Shown one piece after another: positions 31,766 through 39,800 of a stretch of DNA of 46,885 bases. How positions within the stretch are numbered: position 1 is the first letter of the stretch; each line of letters starts with the position of its first letter. The stretch lies in the NCBI RefSeq assembly GCF_004114535.1, contig NZ_LBJC01000010.1, positions 1-46,885 of the forward strand, written 5' to 3'. The DNA comes from Bradyrhizobium nanningense (GTDB lineage Bacteria; Pseudomonadota; Alphaproteobacteria; Rhizobiales; Xanthobacteraceae). The position numbers and the translations under genes were made by a program. The notes under the pieces were generated by a model. The model had not been told where the DNA came from and made no database searches. It saw only the letters and a program-made list of their open reading frames with translations.

Positions 31766-33103
31766 CTAAATGATCTCGAAGTATCTCCGACGTTCAAAGT
31801 CGGTGACCCGATGTTGAACGGCTTCCCATTCCCAACGGCGCGAGCAAGAAAACGCTTCAACAAACCTTTCTCCGAAGACATCACTGGCCGCTGCAGACTG
31901 TGCAAAACGAGATGTTGCCTCTGATAGGCTTTGAGGCAGTCTCGCCGACTGACGACACATTTCCGCGCTTGCATCACCAATGATCGAAGCCGGTAGTGGC
32001 GGACCTGTCTCGACGCCCAATATTCCCGAACCAAGCGCACATGCGAGCGCGAGATATGGGTTCACGTCTGCGCCAGGCAGCCTATACTCCAGGCGATGGG
32101 CAGATGGCTCTCCCGGAATGGCGCGAACCGCGCAGGAGCGGTTGTCAACTCCCCAGCTTGGAGAGATTGGTGCCCAGCAGCCAGGTGCCAGTCTCTTGTA
32201 GCTGTTGAAGTTCGGCGCAGCGAGCACACAGAACTCATTCATGTATTCTAGTTGGCCGGCGATGAATTGCCTCATAAGATCGGAGACGTTGCCGAACGCA
32301 TCACCGTCGTAAAACGCATTTTGACTATCCGAGGACATCGAGATGTGAATATGGCCGGACTGGCCGGGCCATTTCTCGGAAACCTTGGCCATGAATGTAG
32401 CCATCATGCCTCGCGTTTGCGCCCAGGCTTTTATCATCGACTTGAATATGGTTGCTCGATCGGCAGCTTCCAGCGCATCACAATGACGAAGTGACGCTTC
32501 GACCACGCCAGGTCCCGTTTCAAAGTGTAGTCCGCTGAGAGGTATTCTAGCCTTCTCACAAAGCGACAAGATCTCATCGAACAGCTCATGTTGCGCGATA
32601 GAGCGCGCAATCGAGTAGCCGAACGGGCCGCGGGTAAAAGGAGCCCATTCGCCGAACGGCTTTTCTTCGATCGTGTCTGCGCTCTCCTTAAAAAGCATAA
32701 ATTCAAACTCGAACCCGGCAGTGCAGTCGTATCCGTGGTCAGCAGCCCTTCTTAGGACCTTGCGCAGAACACCGCGGGGGCAGATGTTCTCATGTGCGCC
32801 CGTGAACTCCGCGAGGTAGAGATATTGATCGCCGAGATGAGACACCGAACGGCCGGTGCCTGACAGCATACGCAGGTCAGCATCACCGAACGCTGATAGC
32901 GGCTTTTGCGTGAAACTGGCCGGAATGACCCGGTCCGTACAATCCCACGCCAGCACCGCTTCAGAGAACTTGATAACTTTATCTCCATCCGAGAGATCTT
33001 CCCCTAAGACGTGTTTGCCTCGCAGAACGCCATCGAAGTCGCTTACGCCGACCATCGCCGCGCGGGCTGGATTCGCTCCGGTCGACCTGGGATCAGTTGG
33101 CAT
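31766..33103 (-). CDS. rtxG: Glutamine-synthetase-like gamma-glutamyl ligase (RtxG)
   Basis: 445 residues. GS-fold motifs are TAGFEFEFMLF (metal and Glu site), GQSGHIHISM (ATP and metal), NFNSYKRLAPG and EYRLPGADVNPYLALA. The short N-terminal beta-grasp and overall pattern fit the PuuA-type group that links glutamate to amines, rather than housekeeping GlnA (no adenylylation-site tail seen). ATG 33103 overlaps the rtxF stop by one base. As last gene of the rhizobitoxine operon it may gamma-glutamylate serinol, dihydrorhizobitoxine or the final toxin; the substrate is inference. RtxD is the matching hydrolase. Confidence 0.85.
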   Translation of the reverse strand: MPTDPRSTGANPARAAMVGVSDFDGVLRGKHVLGEDLSDGDKVIKFSEAVLAWDCTDRVIPASFTQKPLSAFGDADLRMLSGTGRSVSHLGDQYLYLAEFTGAHENICPRGVLRKVLRRAADHGYDCTAGFEFEFMLFKESADTIEEKPFGEWAPFTRGPFGYSIARSIAQHELFDEILSLCEKARIPLSGLHFETGPGVVEASLRHCDALEAADRATIFKSMIKAWAQTRGMMATFMAKVSEKWPGQSGHIHISMSSDSQNAFYDGDAFGNVSDLMRQFIAGQLEYMNEFCVLAAPNFNSYKRLAPGCWAPISPSWGVDNRSCAVRAIPGEPSAHRLEYRLPGADVNPYLALACALGSGILGVETGPPLPASIIGDASAEMCRQSARLPQSLSEATSRFAQSAAASDVFGERFVEAFSCSRRWEWEAVQHRVTDFERRRYFEII

Positions 33104-34389
33104 TAGTCGCGATCCTGCATCACTAAATCGAACACCTGGTCCATCCGCATTGCTCGCAACTTGCGATAGTCATTCTCAAGCTGAGTCAAGTCGCTATTCA
33201 CGAGATAAACGATGCCTGGTGTCGACGCCAAGTCGATCGTGGGAACTAGCTCTTGACCAATCGGAACGAATGCAATGGCATCCGCGAAGCTCGGGAGCTC
33301 GCGAATTGCCTCGAGTCCCGGGTAACCGGCAACGACACCGCCCATATCTGAGATCAGCGAGACGCAAAGTGCGTGAGCCTGTCGCTTGTAAGGCCCGCGC
33401 GACCTCATATATTCACCAAAGCCCTTGGGATCTGCGTAGCGCCAGGCCGTCAGGCTCATATGGTTGTGCCCCAACGCCATCGTTCGTGCTTTTGCCGACA
33501 TGGTCCCTTGAAGCCTCGCTCCGAAGTCCACCAGAACCGGTCCCCGATGATCGACGATGATCTCAGCATGAGCCGGTCCGTCGACGATCTGTAGTGCCTG
33601 CAGCGCACGCACCAAGTAGTCGGACAGTTCCTGAACGATTGGTTCGCTGCCTCCCAATAATCTCTCAAGTGAGCAGACCGAAGATGCCCTCTCGACAGGA
33701 ACCGTGTCATAGGTCCAGGCCTCCGTAACGAAGGCTTCCCCGTCGATCGAGACGGCATTTACGGTATATTGCTGGCCGTTTATTTTCTCTTGCCCAAGGG
33801 CAAAACGATTCAACGCTCCGACGCGGTTCGTCTTCCCGACAATTGCGCTCATAGCCCGCTGAATATCAGCATCTGTCGAGCAAAAGAATACATCCTCGGT
33901 ACCCGTACTGTTCAGAGGCTTGATCACGATCTGATCGAACTTCGCTTCACGCTTCCAGCTCGCGATCTCTACAGGACTGTCGGACACGACTTGTCTGATC
34001 GATCGCACGCCTGCAGAGGTCAGCGCGCAAGACAATCGCGCTTTGTCACGCCGAGCAGCGGATAGCGCGGTCCCATTTGATGGTAAACCAAGCCGCTCCG
34101 ACAAAGAATCGGCGAGTTCAACTCCGGTCTCGCAACCCGCGATAACGAACTCCAATTCCCGGCCATGGAGCGCCTGAAGATGATAATCAACGATGTCGTC
34201 ATATCCCATGTGCTCGCTGGGGCGAATGAGTTCATCATACAGATCCGCATTGAAATGCGATTGGAATATGGGCGGTATCTGTGCAGCCGACATCACATGC
34301 ACTGTTCCAATTCCATAGCGCTTGAACTCTTCCGGTAGGTATCGGCCGGTAGAGTATGCGTCTACGATTACACAATTCCGTTCTTTCAT
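33103..34389 (-). CDS. rtxF: ATP-grasp amino-acid ligase-like protein (RtxF)
   Basis: 428 residues from ATG 34389 (MKERNCVIVDAYSTGRYLPE). It has the ATP-grasp features VIAGCETGVELADSLSERLG, the lysine strand QIVIKPLNSTGTEDVFFC, and the metal-binding end HAEIIVDHRGPVLVDFGARLQG. The layout resembles L-amino-acid ligases that form an acylphosphate and then an amide bond. The start overlaps the rtxE stop (ATGA). It probably attaches an amino acid to a rhizobitoxine intermediate or makes a dipeptide form; this is not shown. Cytosolic. Confidence 0.8.
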   Translation of the reverse strand: MKERNCVIVDAYSTGRYLPEEFKRYGIGTVHVMSAAQIPPIFQSHFNADLYDELIRPSEHMGYDDIVDYHLQALHGRELEFVIAGCETGVELADSLSERLGLPSNGTALSAARRDKARLSCALTSAGVRSIRQVVSDSPVEIASWKREAKFDQIVIKPLNSTGTEDVFFCSTDADIQRAMSAIVGKTNRVGALNRFALGQEKINGQQYTVNAVSIDGEAFVTEAWTYDTVPVERASSVCSLERLLGGSEPIVQELSDYLVRALQALQIVDGPAHAEIIVDHRGPVLVDFGARLQGTMSAKARTMALGHNHMSLTAWRYADPKGFGEYMRSRGPYKRQAHALCVSLISDMGGVVAGYPGLEAIRELPSFADAIAFVPIGQELVPTIDLASTPGIVYLVNSDLTQLENDYRKLRAMRMDQVFDLVMQDRD

Positions 34390-35408
34390 GCGGATCTCCG
34401 ATACTGCAAGTAGATGTTGCCGACAGCGAAAGCCGTAATGAGAGCATTTCCAATGAACGTATGTAGTGAAGGCACGATACGAGAATCGAAGTACTGGAAC
34501 AGAAAGGTGATGATAGGGGCGGTGGACAGGACCATGTTGACTGTGAAGGGCTCTACGCGACGAATGCCCTGCTGGATCAAGAGCAAAGGAACAATGATCG
34601 TCGACAGCCCAATTGCTGCGATCGCAAACCAATGCTGCGAGATCTCAGGCGCGATAGATGAATGATCGACCAGTCCCAGCAGCAAGAGAATCGTTCCATA
34701 AAAGCGATGCGCCAGGACTTGTCGGCCAGAAAACCCATGGTCGAACAGAAGTTTGACAAGTATATTTGTAAGGGCCAGCGATAGGCCGGCCACGATTGCC
34801 AGGACGATGCCAAAGGACGATCGAGTTCCCCACTCCACGCCTGCGTTGCCGCTGGCCGAGATCCAAATCATGTAGCTCCCGATCGTTGCGATCGTAACGC
34901 TCACGACAATATCGGATGCTGGAGGGGCACCCTGGCGCCTGATCAGTACGTTTAGCCACACTGTTGCGGTGGGCCCCAGCGCCACCATGAAGGCGACGAC
35001 GATCGCAGGTTCAGCGTATTTCAGTCCGATAAATAGGCCGATCCAGCTGATTGCCGTCACGATATTGAGCGCGACGAAGACCAGGAGCGACCATTTCGCC
35101 ACCGTTGCCTCGCCTCCCTCGTGGCAAGCCAGGAGATTGAACATCAGACAAACCACAGCGAAGGACAGCAGGAGCGCGACGAACACATCCGCTTGCTGAA
35201 AATACGACGCCGCATAAACCTCGCCTGCCGCGCTCACGACGACATAGAGCACCACAAATAGAACTCCCAGAGCGAAGCGATTCGTCAATCGCGCAGTATT
35301 CCTGAGCCCGCGAGGCGGCGCACGGCCCTCGCAGGACTGGAGGCGTGCATCGGCTCCGAGGGAGTGTCCTTTCGACGTGCACGGACCACGCTTGGTTTGA
35401 AATGTCAC
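34386..35408 (-). CDS. rtxE: EamA/DMT-family membrane transporter (RtxE)
   Basis: 340 residues with about ten hydrophobic helices (for example FALGVLFVVLYVVVSAAGEV, WSLLVFVALNIVTAISWIGL and IGLSTIIVPLLLIQQGIRRV). Two repeated EamA halves are likely. The start is GTG 35408, nine bases after the rtxD stop; the first 45 residues are polar, so a later start is possible. Given its place between biosynthetic genes it probably exports rhizobitoxine or a precursor across the inner membrane. Substrate is inferred from context only. Confidence 0.82.
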   Translation of the reverse strand: MTFQTKRGPCTSKGHSLGADARLQSCEGRAPPRGLRNTARLTNRFALGVLFVVLYVVVSAAGEVYAASYFQQADVFVALLLSFAVVCLMFNLLACHEGGEATVAKWSLLVFVALNIVTAISWIGLFIGLKYAEPAIVVAFMVALGPTATVWLNVLIRRQGAPPASDIVVSVTIATIGSYMIWISASGNAGVEWGTRSSFGIVLAIVAGLSLALTNILVKLLFDHGFSGRQVLAHRFYGTILLLLGLVDHSSIAPEISQHWFAIAAIGLSTIIVPLLLIQQGIRRVEPFTVNMVLSTAPIITFLFQYFDSRIVPSLHTFIGNALITAFAVGNIYLQYRRSA

Positions 35409-35417
35409 AGCCCGCCT

Positions 35418-36236
35418 CTAGTTTTTCTTAGTTCGGTAGTATCGAACACACGCCTCTCCAAATGCCTTGAATAGTTGCTTGCTGAGGAGATCGGTTGAGG
35501 CGTGCCATTCGGGGTGCCATTGCACACCGATTTGGAGGGTCGGGGCGCCAATGACTGAAGCCGCCTCGACCAAACCGTCAGGCGCCCACGCCTCCCGGCT
35601 CAGCGCCGGGGCAAGCGCCTCGATGCCTTGATTGTGCAGCGAGTTGACTTGCGCTTCGATCGTCCGCGCGATTGGAAAGAGCGCGCCATCGGAACATATC
35701 GTGACGCTGTGCGCGGCGTCGTACTGACGGTCTCTTGGACGATCTGGCTTCTCGGCATGCATCGCGCCACTTTCCGGCCTCCACTCCGCAAGCGATGAGC
35801 GGAGCGTGCCGCCGAAATAGACGTTGAGTTCCTGAAGCCCACGGCAGATGCCCAGAATAGGCATTCCGAGCGCGATGGCGCTCGCTATAGTTACGGCAGA
35901 GAGCCTGTCCCGCGGACGGTCAAGGATCCCAATCTCAACGTCCTGCCGATCAGCCTGCGTCAGGGACGCAGGCGCTCTCAGGACGGCGGGGTCGATGTTG
36001 GATTCATCACCTGTCAACACCAAGCCATCGAGCCGGCGCATGATCGCCGGGGCGACCTCCTCCCCCGCATCCTCGGCGTCGACCGTCGGCAATATGACGC
36101 AAGCCACTCCCGCATGACGATTGAGTGCCTGCAAGTACTTGCGCCGCAACCAGTCGCGATGCACACCATCGACCAGAAGACGGTTCGAAGTGACGCCGAC
36201 CACGGCTCGGGTGCTCTCTGGCCGTAGCAACGTCAC
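35418..36236 (-). CDS. rtxD: Class-I amidotransferase-like gamma-glutamyl hydrolase (RtxD)
   Basis: 272 residues. The nucleophile motif PILGICRGLQELNVYFGG and the His-Glu motif GVQWHPEWHAS are those of peptidase C26, as in PuuD (gamma-glutamyl-GABA hydrolase); GLVLTGDESNIDP is the oxyanion region. ATG 36236 overlaps the rtxC stop by four bases. It likely removes a gamma-glutamyl group from a pathway intermediate. With RtxG as the ligase it forms a protect and release pair, by analogy with the PuuA-PuuD putrescine pathway. Confidence 0.86.
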   Translation of the reverse strand: MTLLRPESTRAVVGVTSNRLLVDGVHRDWLRRKYLQALNRHAGVACVILPTVDAEDAGEEVAPAIMRRLDGLVLTGDESNIDPAVLRAPASLTQADRQDVEIGILDRPRDRLSAVTIASAIALGMPILGICRGLQELNVYFGGTLRSSLAEWRPESGAMHAEKPDRPRDRQYDAAHSVTICSDGALFPIARTIEAQVNSLHNQGIEALAPALSREAWAPDGLVEAASVIGAPTLQIGVQWHPEWHASTDLLSKQLFKAFGEACVRYYRTKKN

Positions 36237-37291
36237 GCGACCTGCCCTCGCGCGCGAACCTCGGCAACGGACTGCTCATACAAGCGTCGATTTCGCTCTT
36301 TTAACTGAGCTATGACGCTAGGTTGACCTTGAGGTCCCTTGACAAAGAGCCCCCCCCAGGTCGCGGCAACCTTCGCATAGTTCGGATCCTGCATTCGGAT
36401 TTTCTGAGCTTTACGCAACAGCCAAAACGGGATCCCCGGCGAAAGGTGATGCTCAAGGTGGTACTCATCCAGATTCTGTCCGAGGATGGCCCGCTCGAGG
36501 AAATTTCCTTTCCGATTCCTGGTGAGATAGACGTTCTGCGTCTCGGTTTCGCACATAGGTGAGTGCTCGGCTAGCTCGATAAACCATCCGAGGACCTGAA
36601 ACGTGGTGAGATAGGGCACGATCCAAAACAGGACGACGATATGGAGCAGCCCAACAGCATATGACCCGGCCAGGATGCTGATCCAGAAGAGATAGAAGCC
36701 ATACTTGTCGATAAGTATGCCTGAGCGGCTCTGATCCTCGACTTCTGTGATCGAAAATCGATTGACCCAAAGATACTTCAGATACGCCACTGTCGCGCCG
36801 CCAAAGATCGGCCTCCAGATCATGTTGAAAGCGTACCGCTCCGGAGGCTGCACGTTGTAAACCCCGCTGGCCAGGAAGAACTTCAGGTCGGGATCCTTGT
36901 CCGGATCTCCGAGATACGGATGATGCAAATAGACGTGCGAGATCCGGTAGGCCCAGTGGCGCTGGAACAAGGGATAGGAAGCGAACAGAATGCCCAGGAC
37001 GTAGTTCCAGGTCGTGTTCTTCGCGAGCGTGCGGTGAGCCGCATCATGAGCGATGGTTGTCAATCCGCGCTGATAGGCGCCAATCAGAAGGACGGCGAGC
37101 GGGTAGAGCCACCATGAGACTGACACAGTCGCGAGCGTACACGCTGTGATGACAGCGTAATCTTTGGCAATATAAGCCGCTCCCGTTATGTTGTCGGGCC
37201 TCAGCTCGGATAGCTGCCTATTGATTTCTCGGCTGAATTGAACGGCCTCGTAGCGTGATGACCTCAATTTCCAAGCGTCTGCCTGATTCAT
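36233..37291 (-). CDS. rtxC: Dihydrorhizobitoxine desaturase (membrane fatty-acid desaturase family)
   Basis: 352 residues from ATG 37291, with a strong GGAGGAGG ribosome site. It introduces the vinyl-ether double bond that turns dihydrorhizobitoxine into rhizobitoxine, as reported for B. elkanii RtxC. Three histidine boxes for the di-iron centre are visible: HDAAHRTLA, ISHVYLHHPYLG and YHLEHHLSPG, with membrane segments between (VITACTLATVSVSWWLYPLA). A run of eight C bases (G on the coding strand) lies at 36350-36357 near the C-terminus. It starts 32 bases after the rtxA stop. Confidence 0.93.
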   Translation of the reverse strand: MNQADAWKLRSSRYEAVQFSREINRQLSELRPDNITGAAYIAKDYAVITACTLATVSVSWWLYPLAVLLIGAYQRGLTTIAHDAAHRTLAKNTTWNYVLGILFASYPLFQRHWAYRISHVYLHHPYLGDPDKDPDLKFFLASGVYNVQPPERYAFNMIWRPIFGGATVAYLKYLWVNRFSITEVEDQSRSGILIDKYGFYLFWISILAGSYAVGLLHIVVLFWIVPYLTTFQVLGWFIELAEHSPMCETETQNVYLTRNRKGNFLERAILGQNLDEYHLEHHLSPGIPFWLLRKAQKIRMQDPNYAKVAATWGGLFVKGPQGQPSVIAQLKERNRRLYEQSVAEVRARGQVA

Positions 37292-37322
37292 GAGAACCTC
37301 CTCCTGATCGCCTTGCAGGTTG

Positions 37323-39800
37323 TCAGATTGCGGAAAGCGCCTTGTCCAGATCGCGCAGGATGTCGTTGACATCTTCGATGCCGACGCAAAGCCGGATCGA
37401 GCCGCCAAATATGCCGGCGGCTTCGCGCTTTTCCCGCGGGACGGTGGTGTGGGTCGTCGAGACAGGATGGGTCACGAGCGTGCGGGCGTCGCCTACATTC
37501 GAAACGTGATACATCAAGTCAACGTTCTGGATGAACTTGCGCCCGGCCAGTTCATCTTCCACTTCGAACATGACCATCGCCCCGTGTCCGTATGCGGTGT
37601 CGAGTGTCTGCTCGACGATTTCCCGATCGGCGCCTTCGAAGAGCCCCGGGTAAAAGACGCGACGCACTTTAGGATGCTCCTTGAGAGCGCCGGCGACGAT
37701 CCTGGCATTTGCGCAGTGCTGCTTCATGCGGAGCGGCAGCGTTTCAAGCCCTTGGATCAGTTGAAAGCTCGCAAACGGGGCGATGGCTGCGCCGGTATCG
37801 CGCAACCAGGTCATGCGAGCCTTGAGAAGAAACTCGCTCTTTCCAAGATCGTCGACATCGCACACCGCGTTATGCCAAACAATTCCGCCATGCGCATCGT
37901 CGGGACGGTTGAACAAGGGAAAGCGAGAGGCTCCCCGGTAGCTAAACTCGCCGTTGTCAACGATCAGTCCACCAAGCGTCGTGCCGTGGCCGCATATATA
38001 TTTCGTTGCGGAGTACGTCGTAATGGCAGCGCCAAGATCTGACGGCCGGCATACCAGTGGCGTCGTCGTATTGTCCACGACCAGAGGCACGCCGTACTTT
38101 CGGCCGATCTCGGCCAGCTGTTTGACGGGGAGCGGAATCAGACAAGGATTCGAGATCACCTCTCCGAACAGGCATATCGTGCGATCATCAATGGCACGTT
38201 CAAACGTCTCGGGCCTTCGAGGATCAGCCGTCCTCACGCTGATCCCAAGACGCTTTAATGTGTTGTGGAGCAGGTTCCAGGTATTGCCATATAGATACGG
38301 AGAGGCGACGACATTGTCCCCCACTTCGCCACTTGACAGGTTGACGATAGCAAGGAACGTCGCTGCTTGACCTGACGCAACGGCGAGCGAATCGCTTCCC
38401 ATATCGACGGCGGCGTAGCGCTTCTCCAGCGCGCGGGTCGTTGGATTGATGATCCTTGTGTAGGTGAACCCATCGGCCTTGACGTTGTAGACGTCAGCGA
38501 TGTGGTTTAGATCGCCATCGAGTTCATAAGCTGTATTCTGGTAAATCGGCACTGCGACGGCTTTCGTCACCGGGTCTCGCCGATAGCCCGCATGCAGAGC
38601 AGCAGTCTCGGCCGAAAACGGCAGCCGCGGGTCCGCAGCCGCTCGAGCCGGCATCTTTACGCGAGCCCCGCATGCCTCATGGCCCGACATGGGCCTTGCT
38701 AACCGAGCCTGACCGGACCGGAAATATGTACGAAAGGCGCATCCCAACTGCTCGATCCAGCTGGATTGGATTTCCCCAATGCAACCGACCCGAAAGCTAC
38801 GCGTCGCAAGATGCAGCTTTGAGTAGATGTATAGGTTGTGGGCCGCCAAATGGCGATAAAGCCCATCGAATCCTGCCTGGTCCACAATTCCCGACGGCGC
38901 ACTGAACGCGACGCAAACCGGCGACTGCAAGTCCGCGGAAAGGAGCGGAGACACCAGTCCTTCGAGTTCTTTTACGAGATCGCCCCTGACCTTCTCGTAC
39001 CTGCAGCGCCTGGCATCGATACCCTCCTCGTGCAGAATCTTCAGGGCCTTTGTCGTTGCCTGAACGATGTGGGTGGGAGGGGTCGAGCGCCACTCACCGG
39101 TGCGCTCGAGCGAGAGCCACTGATCTCTCACGTCGAGCACAAACGACCTCGGTTCTTGAACGGCATTCTCCAGCAGCTCGCGGGCCGCGATGACAAACGC
39201 CACTCCCGGCGGCCCTTCTATGCACTTGTTGCTCGACGTGACCAGGACGTCAGCTCCACGCTGGCTCAGGTCGATATTAAGGGCGCCGAAGGAACTCATC
39301 CCATCGACGATGGTCTTTACGCCACGTCGCCTCGCCTCCTCCACGATCTCGTGCAGCGGATTGACGATCCCGGTTGTCGTCTCACAATGCACGAAGCATA
39401 GGTGCGTAACGCCAGGATTTCGGTTCAAATACTCGCCGATTTCTTGCGGGTCCAAAGGATCGGTCGCGCGCTTGACAAACTTCAGTGCTTCGATACCCCA
39501 CAGCCGCAAAATTTGTAGAATGCGCTCGCCATAGATGCCGTTTACGCAGACGAGCGGCCTGTGGGCCCGGGACACGAACGAAGAGAGGGCAGCCTCCATT
39601 GCAAAGGAGCCACCCCCTTGAATAGGCACCACCGAATAGTCCTCAGCATTTCCCAGCAAGTTGAGCATCAGCCGCCTCATGCAGGCGGTCACCTCCTTGA
39701 ACTCGTCATCGCGAGATGCGAGATCAAGCTGCATCTGGCTCCTCACCGCCAGCGATAACGACAATGGACCAGGCGTCAGCAGAGAGCGCTGTCTTGTCAA
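37323..39800 (-). CDS. rtxA: Bifunctional aminotransferase / dihydrorhizobitoxine synthase (RtxA)
   Basis: 825 residues from TTG 39800, chosen because AGGAG lies six bases upstream and the SLLTPGPLSLS beginning of the aminotransferase follows; the frame is open to 40097. Residues 1-370 are a class-V aminotransferase (TPGPLSLSLAVR, QGGGSFAMEAALSSF, lysine in TSSNKCIEGPPG). This half makes serinol from dihydroxyacetone phosphate. Residues 400-825 are an O-acetylhomoserine sulfhydrylase-like PLP enzyme (TAALHAGYRRDPVTKAVAVP, lysine in YSATKYICGHGTTLGG), which joins serinol and the homoserine ester. First gene of the operon. Promoter not recognised. Confidence 0.94.
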   Translation of the reverse strand: MTRQRSLLTPGPLSLSLAVRSQMQLDLASRDDEFKEVTACMRRLMLNLLGNAEDYSVVPIQGGGSFAMEAALSSFVSRAHRPLVCVNGIYGERILQILRLWGIEALKFVKRATDPLDPQEIGEYLNRNPGVTHLCFVHCETTTGIVNPLHEIVEEARRRGVKTIVDGMSSFGALNIDLSQRGADVLVTSSNKCIEGPPGVAFVIAARELLENAVQEPRSFVLDVRDQWLSLERTGEWRSTPPTHIVQATTKALKILHEEGIDARRCRYEKVRGDLVKELEGLVSPLLSADLQSPVCVAFSAPSGIVDQAGFDGLYRHLAAHNLYIYSKLHLATRSFRVGCIGEIQSSWIEQLGCAFRTYFRSGQARLARPMSGHEACGARVKMPARAAADPRLPFSAETAALHAGYRRDPVTKAVAVPIYQNTAYELDGDLNHIADVYNVKADGFTYTRIINPTTRALEKRYAAVDMGSDSLAVASGQAATFLAIVNLSSGEVGDNVVASPYLYGNTWNLLHNTLKRLGISVRTADPRRPETFERAIDDRTICLFGEVISNPCLIPLPVKQLAEIGRKYGVPLVVDNTTTPLVCRPSDLGAAITTYSATKYICGHGTTLGGLIVDNGEFSYRGASRFPLFNRPDDAHGGIVWHNAVCDVDDLGKSEFLLKARMTWLRDTGAAIAPFASFQLIQGLETLPLRMKQHCANARIVAGALKEHPKVRRVFYPGLFEGADREIVEQTLDTAYGHGAMVMFEVEDELAGRKFIQNVDLMYHVSNVGDARTLVTHPVSTTHTTVPREKREAAGIFGGSIRLCVGIEDVNDILRDLDKALSAI

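Noticed and set aside
31766..33103. Housekeeping glutamine synthetase
   Set aside because: Sequence features and the operon with a C26 hydrolase fit a gamma-glutamyl ligase of the PuuA group better, and it sits inside the rtx operon.
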